Below are positions 8,438 through 16,995 of a stretch of DNA of 40,479 nt, piece after piece. The notes under the pieces were generated by a model. It saw only the letters and a program-made list of their open reading frames with translations, was not told the origin of the DNA and ran no database searches. Each line of letters starts with the position of its first letter. Within the stretch, counting starts at the first letter, position 1. The translations under genes were made by a program, and so were the position numbers. The stretch lies in the NCBI GenBank assembly GCA_943327245.2, contig CALPWK020000003.1:1-40479 (forward strand), read 5' to 3'. Source of the DNA: Comamonas sp. lk (GTDB taxonomy: Bacteria; Bacteroidota; Bacteroidia; Chitinophagales; Chitinophagaceae).

Positions 8438-9804
8438 TATCCAATCAACTTTTTCAGTAACCAACCTTTGCCCTTATAAGGAGGATATTTTAAATCCGGG
8501 TCTATCCAGGTAGGTGTTTTCATAACCGCTTTTAAATGCGTGAAAGTATCAAAACTTAGTTTACCATGATATCCACCCATTCCGCTGTAACCCCTTCCGC
8601 CAAAAGGTAATGCATGATTCGTTAAATGCCAACTTGCATTATTTACACAGGCTCCGCCAGAAGGTACTTGCGTCAACCAATAGTCTTGCGTTGCCTCATT
8701 ACTTGTGAAAACATAAAACGCTAATGGGTTAGGATGCCGATTTATAATTTCCAATGCTTCTTCATTACTGTCATAAGTTATGACAGGTAAAATAGGGCCA
8801 AATATTTCGTCTTGCATGACTTTGGCGTCTGCTATAATATTTGTTAAAATAGTAGGTTCTATATATAAACTTGCGGCATCCGACTTCCCGCCATAAGCAA
8901 TTTTTCCTTCGTTAAAATATTGAACTAATCTTGACCACTGTTTGTTATTAATTATTTTACCATAGCCTTCGGTATGCGCTGTATCTTTCCCATAAAACTG
9001 CTCAATAGCTTTAATTAATTCTTCAATTAAAACATCCTTAAATGCAGTAGGCACTAATATATAGTCTGGTGCCACGCACATTTGTCCAGCATTAGAAAAC
9101 TTAGTATTGGCAATTCTTCTTGCAGCGACTCTCATATTGGCATCTGCCGCTATCAGCGCTGGACTTTTACCCCCTAATTCCAATGTTACTGGAACTAATT
9201 TTTCTGCAGCTGCTTTATAAATAATTTTGCCAACTTCGGTACTGCCAGTATAGAAGATATGATCGAATCTAAATTCACTAAACATAGGAGGCAATACTTG
9301 TGCCCCCTCTCCTTCTACATACAAAATATAATTGTCTGGGAATAAAGAATTTATAATCTGCTGCATGACTTTAGATGTGGCAGGTGCAAATTCACTAGGC
9401 TTAAGCACCACACAGTTTCCCCCTGCAATCGCACCAATTAATGGTGTAAACAATAATTGAAAAGGATAATTCCATGGACCTATAATACAAACCACTCCTA
9501 AAGGTTCTCTGATAGTGAAACAGCTAGAAGGTTGATTTAATAAGTTAGTAGACACCGTTGTAGGCTGCATCCAAGACTTGATATGTTCAATGGTAAAATT
9601 CAACTCATTCATGAAAAATCCAATCTCGGTAGCCCAAGCCTCCTCCTTTGTTTTTTTCAAATCGGCGTATAATGCTTCATTTAAAGCTTTTTCTGACTCT
9701 AAAACAGCCTTTTTAAGTCTGTTTAGTTGTAATAATCTAAAAGCTAGGGTTTGAGTAGCTCCAGACATAAAGTATTGTCTTAATTGTAGCAAAGAGGAAT
9801 TCAT
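8437..9804 (-). CDS. Aldehyde dehydrogenase, class 3 / fatty aldehyde-like
   Basis: This 455-residue NAD(P)-dependent aldehyde dehydrogenase carries all active-site elements: the GPWNYPF segment with oxyanion-hole Asn112, Glu209 in LELGGKSPALI, and the nucleophile Cys243 in NAGQMCVAPDY. Its short length and C-terminal FGGRGYSGMGGYHGK segment fit the ALDH3/coniferyl- or fatty-aldehyde dehydrogenase group rather than the 480-500-residue classes. I chose the ATG at 9804 (MNSSLLQLRQ). A frame extension to 9831 is poor. The gene is joined to the glutathione peroxidase by a TAATG overlap, so aldehyde removal and peroxide reduction are co-expressed. Confidence 0.93.
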   Translation of the reverse strand: MNSSLLQLRQYFMSGATQTLAFRLLQLNRLKKAVLESEKALNEALYADLKKTKEEAWATEIGFFMNELNFTIEHIKSWMQPTTVSTNLLNQPSSCFTIREPLGVVCIIGPWNYPFQLLFTPLIGAIAGGNCVVLKPSEFAPATSKVMQQIINSLFPDNYILYVEGEGAQVLPPMFSEFRFDHIFYTGSTEVGKIIYKAAAEKLVPVTLELGGKSPALIAADANMRVAARRIANTKFSNAGQMCVAPDYILVPTAFKDVLIEELIKAIEQFYGKDTAHTEGYGKIINNKQWSRLVQYFNEGKIAYGGKSDAASLYIEPTILTNIIADAKVMQDEIFGPILPVITYDSNEEALEIINRHPNPLAFYVFTSNEATQDYWLTQVPSGGACVNNASWHLTNHALPFGGRGYSGMGGYHGKLSFDTFTHLKAVMKTPTWIDPDLKYPPYKGKGWLLKKLIG

Positions 9805-9957
9805 AAAACAGATATTAATATGATAAAGCAATTTAGGTTATAATAACGAAAAGAAAACTGATAATATTCACTCATAAAAATTATTCCTCATATTGGTAAA
9901 TTTTTTATAATTTAACATGGTCATTAATTAACGATTATTAATATTTAACGAATTGCT

Positions 9958-11412
9958 ATGTCCAAGAAAAAATCAGATAATTCTAGGAGAGATTTTATTA
10001 AAAACGCCTCCCTTGCAATGGGTGGTTTTTATATCTTACCAAGACACGTATTAGGTGGGAAAGGATTTATTGCCCCGAGTGATAAATTACAAGTTGCCGG
10101 TATTGGTGCCGGTGGAAAAGGAGAAGGTGACTTATGGTCATTCTACCAAAGTGGAAAAGCAGATATCGCTTTTTTATGTGATGTAGATGAGCGTCAAACA
10201 GCTAAAAGCCGTGAGCGTTATCCAAAAGCAAAAGTTTACACAGACTATAGAGAGATGTTAGAAAAAGAAGCAAAGCATATTGATGCTGTTTCTGTTTCAA
10301 CACCCGACCATATGCATGCCGTTCAAGCAATGGCTGCTATGCAATTAAAGAAGCACGTATATGTTCAAAAGCCAATGGCACATGACATTTACGAAGCTCG
10401 TATGATGACTAAAGCGGCACACGATTATAATGTAGTTACGCAAATGGGTAACCAAGGATCTTCAGGTGACGGTGTACGCATGTTGCAAGACTGGAATGAA
10501 GCTGGTTTAATTGGAGACATTCATACTATTTATTGTTATACCGACAGACCAGTATGGCCTCAAGGTGTTATGCGTCCAACAACTAATTCACCTATCCCTG
10601 CTGGATTGAATTTTGACTTATGGTTAGGTACAGCTCCTCAAAGAGATTATTTTGATGGCTTGTTACCATTTAACTGGAGAGGATGGTGGGATTACGGTAC
10701 CGGCGCATTAGGTGATATGGCTTGTCATATTATGGCTCCTGCATTTGCAGTTGCTGGTTTAGGATATCCTATTGCTGCAGAATGTAGTGTTGCAACAAGA
10801 TACACCGCACCTTGGCAAAGACTGAATGCACCAGACAGTGGGCCAATGTCATCTCATATTATTTTAACTTTCAAAGGTCAAAATGGTAAACCAGACATTA
10901 AATTACATTGGATGGACGGTGGAATTCAACCTGAAAGACCAGCAGAACTAGGACCTAACGAGGTTATGGGTGATGGTGGAAATGGAGTGATTTTTGAAGG
11001 AACCAAAGGAAAAATGATGGCAGGTACTTATGGAGTAAATCCACAGTTATTGCCTACCAACTTAACTAATACTACAAAAGTGCCTCAAATAATTGAAAGA
11101 GTTAAGGGCGGTGCCGAAGGTCACTATGCAGCTTGGGTGGAAGCTTGTATTGCAGGACCAGGTAGTAGAGAAGCGAAAATGTTAAGTTCTCATTTTGATA
11201 TTGCAGGACCTTTAACAGAGTCCGTTTTAATGGGCAATCTTGCTATTAGAAGTTATGACGTTAAAGTGAACGACAAAAAAGGATTAACTACTTACCCAGG
11301 CCGTAATATTCAATTATTATGGGATGGACCAAATATGAAGATTACCAATTTCGATCCAGCGAATCAGTTCGTTAAAAGAACGTATCGTGATGGTTGGTCA
11401 TTGGGCGTTTAA
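9958..11412 (+). CDS. Tat-exported Gfo/Idh/MocA family oxidoreductase
   Basis: This 484-residue protein has a twin-arginine signal (SRRDFIK, R10-R11, then a hydrophobic stretch to about residue 27), so it is exported folded with its dinucleotide bound. The nucleotide-binding loop is GIGAGGKG (48-55). The usual E-K-P triad of the family reads V-Q-K-P here (136-139). A GDMACH segment (252-257) supplies the conserved Asp and His of the active site. Family members oxidise, reduce or eliminate at sugar carbons, often as closed redox cycles with bound NAD(P). It stands alone on the plus strand before a terminator, beside the 3-keto-sugar cluster. The substrate is unknown. Confidence 0.93.
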   Translation: MSKKKSDNSRRDFIKNASLAMGGFYILPRHVLGGKGFIAPSDKLQVAGIGAGGKGEGDLWSFYQSGKADIAFLCDVDERQTAKSRERYPKAKVYTDYREMLEKEAKHIDAVSVSTPDHMHAVQAMAAMQLKKHVYVQKPMAHDIYEARMMTKAAHDYNVVTQMGNQGSSGDGVRMLQDWNEAGLIGDIHTIYCYTDRPVWPQGVMRPTTNSPIPAGLNFDLWLGTAPQRDYFDGLLPFNWRGWWDYGTGALGDMACHIMAPAFAVAGLGYPIAAECSVATRYTAPWQRLNAPDSGPMSSHIILTFKGQNGKPDIKLHWMDGGIQPERPAELGPNEVMGDGGNGVIFEGTKGKMMAGTYGVNPQLLPTNLTNTTKVPQIIERVKGGAEGHYAAWVEACIAGPGSREAKMLSSHFDIAGPLTESVLMGNLAIRSYDVKVNDKKGLTTYPGRNIQLLWDGPNMKITNFDPANQFVKRTYRDGWSLGV

Positions 11413-11434
11413 AATATTCGACTTACTTATTTAC

Positions 11435-11467
11435 AGTCCCTCTCGATTTACCGGGAGGGACTTTTTT
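11435..11467 (+). terminator. Rho-independent terminator after the exported Gfo/Idh gene
   Basis: The stem AGTCCCTCTC / GGGAGGGACT (10 pairs, one G-T) is followed by six T. It lies 22 bases after the stop of the Gfo/Idh/MocA gene. The hairpin closely resembles the one at 22390-22422. Confidence 0.9.
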
Positions 11468-11551
11468 GTATCCCAACTTCAATTTATAAAAAACGTATCT
11501 TCATGAATAGAAATTATTTGATTAAAAATAATTAGCAATACAATATAAATT

Positions 11552-12730
11552 ATGGAAAATTTAGCAAGCCAATTTTTATTAAGAAAGGATATTAATTTTT
11601 TAAACTTTGGGTCCTTTGGCGCTACGCCAAAGCCAGTATTTGATTATTACCAACAATGGCAAAGAGTATTGGAGGCAGAACCAGTGCAATTTATTGCGTT
11701 TGACGGTCCCGAATATTTATCAACTTCCCGAGCTGCTTTGGCTAAATTTATACATTGTGAAGACAAGGACGATCTGGTATACATAACCAACCCTTCCTTT
11801 GGAATAAATATCATTGCAAAAAGCTTTCCATTAGAAGAAGGAGATGAAATTTTAGCTACCGACATTGAATATGGGGCTTGCGATAGAACCTGGGAATATT
11901 ATTGTGAGAAGAAAAAAGCTATTTATAAAAGACAAAAAATTAGCTTGCCAATTACTACTAAAGAGCAATTCATTGAAGATTTTTTTAAAGGTTTAACCCC
12001 AAAAACAAAAGCTATTTTTATTAGTCATATTACAAGTGCTACTGCCTTAATATTTCCTGTTAAAGAAATATGTGAAATTGCAAAGTCAAAAGGCTTAATG
12101 ACTATTGTTGATGGGGCACATGCACCGGCACAAGTAGACTTAAGAATTAATGAATTACTAGTAGACTTTTATGTTGGGGCTTGTCATAAATGGATGATGG
12201 CTCCAAAGGGAGCAAGTTTTTTATACGCACATAAAAGCGTTCAGCATTTATGCGAACCCTTAGTGGTAAGTTGGGGTTATAAAGCGGCTAAACCTTCCGA
12301 GTCTAAATTTTTAGACTACCATCAAATGATTGGTACTAGAGACTTCTCTGCGTTTTTAGCAGTTACTATGAGTATTATTTTTATGCATGAAAATAATTGG
12401 CCTGCAGTTTCCAAAAAATGTCATGAAATGGTTTTAGCAAATGCTCCTGTTTTTTATGAGTTATTAGGTACACAACCAATTAGTCCATTAACTAGTGAAT
12501 GGATTGGACAAATGATTAGTATTCCTATTAAAACAAATGAGCCCGAAATATTACAAAGAAAATTATTTAAGGAGTTTAATATAGAAATCCCCATTATGCG
12601 TCAAGGAGACGATATTTATATGAGATACTCTATCAATGCATTTAATACTGTTCAGCATTTAGAAGCATTACATATCGCACTAAGTACTATCATTAAAACA
12701 ACTGACTTGATTGAAGTAAATAAAAAATAA
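11552..12730 (+). CDS. Class V aminotransferase-fold PLP enzyme (isopenicillin-N epimerase-like)
   Basis: This is a 392-residue cytosolic fold-type I PLP enzyme. The PLP lysine is K213 in GACHKWMMAPKG and the ring-binding Asp is D187 in IVDGAHAPAQVD. The N-terminal FLNFGSFGATP segment is typical of the CefD (isopenicillin-N epimerase)/kynureninase-like subgroup of class V. Real reactions in this subgroup include Cys desulfuration, epimerisation and hydrolysis, and none can be assigned. It sits between two terminators, so it is probably its own transcription unit. It shares a bidirectional terminator with the convergent TIM-barrel gene. Confidence 0.9.
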   Translation: MENLASQFLLRKDINFLNFGSFGATPKPVFDYYQQWQRVLEAEPVQFIAFDGPEYLSTSRAALAKFIHCEDKDDLVYITNPSFGINIIAKSFPLEEGDEILATDIEYGACDRTWEYYCEKKKAIYKRQKISLPITTKEQFIEDFFKGLTPKTKAIFISHITSATALIFPVKEICEIAKSKGLMTIVDGAHAPAQVDLRINELLVDFYVGACHKWMMAPKGASFLYAHKSVQHLCEPLVVSWGYKAAKPSESKFLDYHQMIGTRDFSAFLAVTMSIIFMHENNWPAVSKKCHEMVLANAPVFYELLGTQPISPLTSEWIGQMISIPIKTNEPEILQRKLFKEFNIEIPIMRQGDDIYMRYSINAFNTVQHLEALHIALSTIIKTTDLIEVNKK

Positions 12731-12758
12731 ACGCTTTTAGAAATTAGTATTGTACTAC

Positions 12759-12795
12759 AAAAAAAATGGCCTCCAATTTGGAGGCCATTTTTTTT
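12759..12795. terminator. Bidirectional rho-independent terminator
   Basis: A 9-bp perfect stem, ATGGCCTCC / GGAGGCCAT, with loop AATTT has A7-8 on the left and T8 on the right. It lies between the convergent aminotransferase-like gene and the TIM-barrel gene and can serve both. Confidence 0.93.
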
Positions 12796-12810
12796 GTAAA
12801 CCAACTTGTT

Positions 12811-13671
12811 TTACCAAGTCAATGTTTTCATATACGCTGCGTCGTCTTTTGCAGCATCTAATTCATTTGTTCCTGTATAAGCTTCTTGCTCCACAATAAA
12901 GTATTCTACTCCTTGTTTAGCAACCTTAGGCAATAAAGTTTTATAGTCAATAGTACCTTTGCCAATTATGCAAGACTCATGTCCTTCTGCGGTATTAGTT
13001 TTTACTAAATCCTTAACATGTACCAATTTGAAACGGTTAGGGAATTTTTTCATGTAAGCAATTGGATCTACTCCTGCTGCAATTGTCCAATACATATCCA
13101 TTTCAAAGTCTACTGTGTCCGGATTTGTTAACTCAATCATGATGTCCTGAGGTACTTCCCCATTCATATTTACAAAAGAATAATCATGATTATGGTAAGC
13201 AAAACGAATACCATGTTTTTTAGCAATGTCTCCACTAGTATTAAACTCGTCAGCAAATTGCTTAAAATTGTCTATTGATTTTTGTGCCCCTTTGTAAGGA
13301 CATATTAAATATTTCATTCCAATTTCAGCAGCTTCTGCCGCTTTACGATCAAAGTCTTTTACATTATCACAATGCGCTGAAACCATTTTCATTCCTAAGC
13401 CATCCAAGGTTTTTTTGAACTCTGTATTTTTCATGCCCCAGAAAATACCTTGAGCACCTTCAAAGCTTTCTATTTGCTTATACCCACTTGCCGCTAAATG
13501 CTTTAAAACCCCAACAGGGTCTTTAGCTAATGCGTCTTTCACTGACCATAATTGTATGCCAAATTTATTTTGTTTATTAGCCATTGCTAATAATTCGTTA
13601 CGAAACGGCACACTCAACGCTAATCCTGCTAATGCTGAATTACGGAGAAAACTTCTTCTTGAATTGTTCAT
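12811..13671 (-). CDS. Tat-exported sugar phosphate isomerase/epimerase-like TIM barrel
   Basis: This 286-residue AP-endonuclease-2 (PF01261) TIM barrel has a twin-arginine leader (NNSRRSFLRN, R5-R6) and is therefore periplasmic. Barrel elements visible are the first strand FGIQLWSVKDAL, AYHNHDYSF with likely metal-binding His residues, FEMDMYWT, VHVKD, the IGKGTIDY strand before helix 8, and FIVEQEAY with a terminal Glu ligand. Relatives isomerise or dehydrate keto-sugars. I chose the ATG at 13671, because the frame upstream to 13731 would put 20 hydrophobic residues before the twin-arginine motif. A hairpin separates it from the upstream dehydrogenase subunit gene. Confidence 0.9.
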   Translation of the reverse strand: MNNSRRSFLRNSALAGLALSVPFRNELLAMANKQNKFGIQLWSVKDALAKDPVGVLKHLAASGYKQIESFEGAQGIFWGMKNTEFKKTLDGLGMKMVSAHCDNVKDFDRKAAEAAEIGMKYLICPYKGAQKSIDNFKQFADEFNTSGDIAKKHGIRFAYHNHDYSFVNMNGEVPQDIMIELTNPDTVDFEMDMYWTIAAGVDPIAYMKKFPNRFKLVHVKDLVKTNTAEGHESCIIGKGTIDYKTLLPKVAKQGVEYFIVEQEAYTGTNELDAAKDDAAYMKTLTW

Positions 13672-13713
13672 AAAATATGATTTAAAATGTAAGCAACCGT
13701 TTGCAATAATTAG

Positions 13714-13750
13714 AAAAAAAAGAGTCCACAATTATGTGAACTCTTTTTTT
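13714..13750. terminator. Hairpin with T-runs between dehydrogenase subunit and TIM-barrel genes
   Basis: Stem GAGTCCACA / TGTGAACTC with one mismatch and loop ATTA, flanked by A7-8 and T7. On the minus strand it lies only 6 bases after the subunit-3 gene and 42 bases before the TIM-barrel start. It may stop or attenuate transcription inside the cluster. Confidence 0.8.
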
Positions 13751-13756
13751 ATTTTC

Positions 13757-14323
13757 TTAAGAGGTAGCCCAAGCTTTTTCTCCCTTAACATATGGTACTG
13801 AACCTTCAAATTTACCTGGAACAGCAACATATCTTAATGCTTTAGTAGCTCCTACTTCGGATGTAAAGAATCCAGTAAGCGTTAACTGCTTGAACATGGT
13901 GAAATAATGTTTAGGATCTTCTGGTTTTGCAGCCGCTTGATAGTCTTTAGCTTCTTTGTCTAATGCCACTAATAAATCATGGCGACCTTTAGCGTCAGCA
14001 TCCAAGAAGGACTTACCATTTAATTTGGTAGAAGCATCGTCTAGTTTTTTCAAACCTTCCATAAAAATGGTTTGGTCTTTTGCTTCGTAACAATCTGTTA
14101 CCATTACTTGCATGAACTCACCCACTTTAGCTTCTTTAGCTCCTGGAGTTTTTGTAGCAGGCAAAATAGTTTCCGCCACTTCATTTAAAAAGGAGATATT
14201 CTCTTTTGTAAATGTAATACCTGTTGTCGCAGTTTTGCAACCAGATAAAAATGCTTCTGCGCCTAAAACAGTTCCACCCATAATGATGGCTACTCTTGAC
14301 AAGGCTTCTCTTCTGTTGATCAT
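13757..14323 (-). CDS. Gluconate 2-dehydrogenase subunit 3 family Tat lipoprotein
   Basis: This 188-residue protein matches the Gluconate_2-dh3 family (PF13618), the small chaperone-like subunit of membrane-bound GMC sugar dehydrogenases. The leader has a twin-arginine (NRREALSRVA, R3-R4), a hydrophobic core and a lipobox-like LSGC near residue 29, so it may be a Tat-exported lipoprotein. The mature part is helical and includes EVAETILPATKTPGAKEAKV and a C-terminal FFTSEVGATKAL segment typical of the family. In related FAD-dependent dehydrogenases this subunit carries the signal for the partner flavoprotein. It follows the GMC gene by 36 bases. Confidence 0.92.
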   Translation of the reverse strand: MINRREALSRVAIIMGGTVLGAEAFLSGCKTATTGITFTKENISFLNEVAETILPATKTPGAKEAKVGEFMQVMVTDCYEAKDQTIFMEGLKKLDDASTKLNGKSFLDADAKGRHDLLVALDKEAKDYQAAAKPEDPKHYFTMFKQLTLTGFFTSEVGATKALRYVAVPGKFEGSVPYVKGEKAWATS

Positions 14324-14359
14324 AATATTATTATTTAAAAAATTTAATAATTAGTGCAA

Positions 14360-16042
14360 TTATAAGTTTCCTTTTTTCAATTCATTAACAGCAAATTCAA
14401 CTGCTCTAGCAGTAAACGCCATATAAGTTAAAGAAGGGTTTACGCAAGAAGCACTTGCCATAAACGCACCGTCAGTAACAAATACGTTAGGGGCATCCCA
14501 AACTTGGTTGTTGCCGTTTAATACAGAAGTTTTAGGATCTCTACCCATACGTGCTGTACCCATTTCATGAATACCACGACCAGGAGTACCGTCACCTTCA
14601 CGCGCTTTTACGTTTTTAACCCCAGCTTTCTCTAACATTTCTTGTGCATCAACGATGATATCTTTACGCATTTTCTTTTCGTTGTCTTTCAATTCACAAT
14701 CAATATTCAAGACGTTTAATCCCCACTTGTCTTTAACTGTTTTGTCTAAGGTTACTTTATTAGTTGGATCTGGTAACATTTCACCAAAGCCACCCATACC
14801 AATAGTCCATCCACCTGGTTCAGTCATGGCGTCTTTGAAATCACCACCAATACTAAATTCTGCAACCTCATGCTGCCAACCTTGTCTTGTACCACCACCT
14901 TGGTAACCAAATCCACGTAAGTAATCACGCTTATCCGTTCCAACGTTTCTGTAACGAGGAATATAAAAACCATTTGCACGACGTCCGAATGTGTACTGGT
15001 CTTCAAATCCTTCCACAGTTCCACCTGCACCAATACCTAAATGGTGATCCATTAAATTTTTACCTAAAGCATCGCTACTGCTACCTAATCCACCTTCCCA
15101 AACGTCTGTAGCAGAATTCATTAACAACCAAGTACTATTTAAAGTAGACGCATTTACAAAAATAATTTTTGCTTTGTACTCAATCGTCTTATTTGTTTCC
15201 GCGTCTAAAACAGTTACACCTGTTGCACGCTTTTTATCTTTATCGTATTTAATTTCTGTAACAATACTCCAAGGTCTTAAAGTCAAATTTCCTGTAGCCA
15301 TTGCAGCTGGTAAAGTAGAAGACTGCGTACTAAAGTAGCCGCCGAATGGACAACCTAACCAACACTTATTTCTAAATTGACAACCTGGACGTCCACCATG
15401 AGGCACTGTGATATTTGCCGTACGGCCAATAATCAAATGACGATCTCCTTTATATATATCTTTTAGTCTTGCAGCAACGTCCTTCTCCACGCAAGTCAAG
15501 TCCATTGGAGGTAAAAATTGACCGTCTGGCAAAACTGCCAAACCATCACGGTTACCACTAATACCAGCAAATTTTTCTACATAGTCATACCATGGTTCAA
15601 TTTCCTTATAACGTACAGGCCAATCAACACCCACGCCTTCTTTACCATTCGCTTCAAAATCCAAGTCAGACCAACGGTAACTTTGACGACCCCACATTAA
15701 AGAACGACCACCAACATGGTATCCTCTAAACCAATCAAAACGCTTCGTCTCAGTATATGGACTTTCTTTATCAACGCACCAATAATCTAAATTGGTTTCA
15801 TTCAAAGGATAATCACGTTTCAAAACAGGATAGTCTTCGATCATTTTTTGAGTTCTTCCACCACGATGTGGATGATCCCAAGCCTCCTTGTTCGCATTTA
15901 CATAATCTTTGATGTGCTCGATATTTCTACCGCGCTCTAACATCAAAACCTTTAACCCTTTTTCTGTTAACTCTTTTGCAGCCCATCCACCGCTAATTCC
16001 AGAGCCAACTACGATTGCGTCATACTGTTGTTGATCAGCCAT
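14360..16042 (-). CDS. GMC family FAD-dependent sugar dehydrogenase, large subunit
   Basis: This 560-residue glucose-methanol-choline flavoprotein has the FAD-binding GSGISGG (13-19) and LERG (35-38) motifs, a GGRSLMWGRQ segment (111-120), and the C-terminal catalytic region with His492 (GIHEMGTARMG) and Asn535 (CVNPSLTYM). Three cysteines, C221, C227 and C231, in CQFRNKCWLGC may bind an Fe-S cluster as in the Burkholderia-type FAD glucose dehydrogenase. It has no signal peptide, although its partner, encoded directly downstream, has a Tat leader. It resembles gluconate 2-dehydrogenase and glucoside 3-dehydrogenase large subunits, which oxidise sugar hydroxyls, the latter to 3-keto-glycosides. 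The exact substrate is not readable. Confidence 0.94.
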   Translation of the reverse strand: MADQQQYDAIVVGSGISGGWAAKELTEKGLKVLMLERGRNIEHIKDYVNANKEAWDHPHRGGRTQKMIEDYPVLKRDYPLNETNLDYWCVDKESPYTETKRFDWFRGYHVGGRSLMWGRQSYRWSDLDFEANGKEGVGVDWPVRYKEIEPWYDYVEKFAGISGNRDGLAVLPDGQFLPPMDLTCVEKDVAARLKDIYKGDRHLIIGRTANITVPHGGRPGCQFRNKCWLGCPFGGYFSTQSSTLPAAMATGNLTLRPWSIVTEIKYDKDKKRATGVTVLDAETNKTIEYKAKIIFVNASTLNSTWLLMNSATDVWEGGLGSSSDALGKNLMDHHLGIGAGGTVEGFEDQYTFGRRANGFYIPRYRNVGTDKRDYLRGFGYQGGGTRQGWQHEVAEFSIGGDFKDAMTEPGGWTIGMGGFGEMLPDPTNKVTLDKTVKDKWGLNVLNIDCELKDNEKKMRKDIIVDAQEMLEKAGVKNVKAREGDGTPGRGIHEMGTARMGRDPKTSVLNGNNQVWDAPNVFVTDGAFMASASCVNPSLTYMAFTARAVEFAVNELKKGNL

Positions 16043-16095
16043 TGTTTAAAATTTATAAGTGTTATTGTTTATTATTAATATTTGAATTCAATTTA

Positions 16096-16995
16096 TTAAA
16101 TATCACAAATAGTTACCGCTTGTTGTAAGGAAGCTAAATGATCGGTACGCGTTGGCATAAATTCGTGGGCCACATAACCAGTATATCCTGTTGCTTTGAT
16201 AGCACGCATAATAGCCGGATAATTTAATTCCTGTGTGTCGTCAATCTCATGTCGTCCTGGAACACCTGCTGTGTGATAGTGTCCAAAATATTGATGATTG
16301 TTTTGAATAGAACGAATAATATCACCCTCGTCAATTTGCATATGATAAATGTCAAACAATATTTTAAAATTAGGAGAACCTAAGCGCTTGCAAAGCTCAA
16401 TACCCCATGCAGACTTGTCCCCCATATAGTCTTTGTGATCAATTCTGGAATTAAATAATTCAATTTGAATGGTCACTCCTTTAGCTTCTGCTAATGGCAT
16501 AATTTTTTTCAATCCTGTTACACAGTTGTTCAAACCCGTCTCGTCGTCCATGCCATTTCTATTTCCTGCAAAACAAATTAAATTTTTATAACCAGCCGCA
16601 GCTACTAGTTCAATGCCTTCTAAATAATCTTTCACTAACCAATCATGATTTTTTAAGTCATTCCAACCCTTCGTTAAACTAGTTTCTCCAGCGGTATAAC
16701 ACATGGAGCTATATAGTCCATATTGTTTAGCAATAGGCCATTCATTGGGCTTTAATAAATCAATAGCACCAAAACCAATTTGCTTAACTGCTTTACAAAG
16801 ATCCTCTAATGGAATTTCACTAAAGCACCATCTGCAAACCGAATGATTTATATTACCTTTTAAGAATGTAGAATTGGTTTCATTTTTATCAAAAGCCGCT
16901 AATACATTTTTTGGAATGGCAACACCTGCAGCAACAGCGGCAGATCCTGACAATACTTGCTTTATAAGCTTACGTCTGTTAACTAAGTTTGGCAT
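16096..16995 (-). CDS. Tat-exported hydroxypyruvate isomerase-like TIM barrel
   Basis: This 299-residue PF01261 barrel resembles hydroxypyruvate isomerase (Hyi/YgbM-like). The leader carries a twin-arginine (VNRRKLIKQ, R7-R8) and an Ala-rich hydrophobic core ending near AAF. Metal-ligand segments typical of the family are IQIELFNS (Glu), LFDIYHMQIDEGD (Asp, His), FGHYHTAGVPGRHE (His) and VAHEFMP (Glu). Export is odd for a hydroxypyruvate isomerase and suggests a different keto-sugar substrate. It is the first gene of the minus-strand arm, with its start 176 bases from the divergent Gfo/Idh gene, and is followed by the GMC gene after 53 bases. Confidence 0.9.
   Translation of the reverse strand: MPNLVNRRKLIKQVLSGSAAVAAGVAIPKNVLAAFDKNETNSTFLKGNINHSVCRWCFSEIPLEDLCKAVKQIGFGAIDLLKPNEWPIAKQYGLYSSMCYTAGETSLTKGWNDLKNHDWLVKDYLEGIELVAAAGYKNLICFAGNRNGMDDETGLNNCVTGLKKIMPLAEAKGVTIQIELFNSRIDHKDYMGDKSAWGIELCKRLGSPNFKILFDIYHMQIDEGDIIRSIQNNHQYFGHYHTAGVPGRHEIDDTQELNYPAIMRAIKATGYTGYVAHEFMPTRTDHLASLQQAVTICDI

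Noticed and set aside
14824-15033. Second minus-strand frame within the GMC gene
   Set aside because: It overlaps the GMC coding frame completely and looks like a shadow of it.
14655-15111. Plus-strand open frames inside the GMC gene
   Set aside because: They are antisense to strongly conserved GMC motifs and have no recognisable domains or sensible composition.
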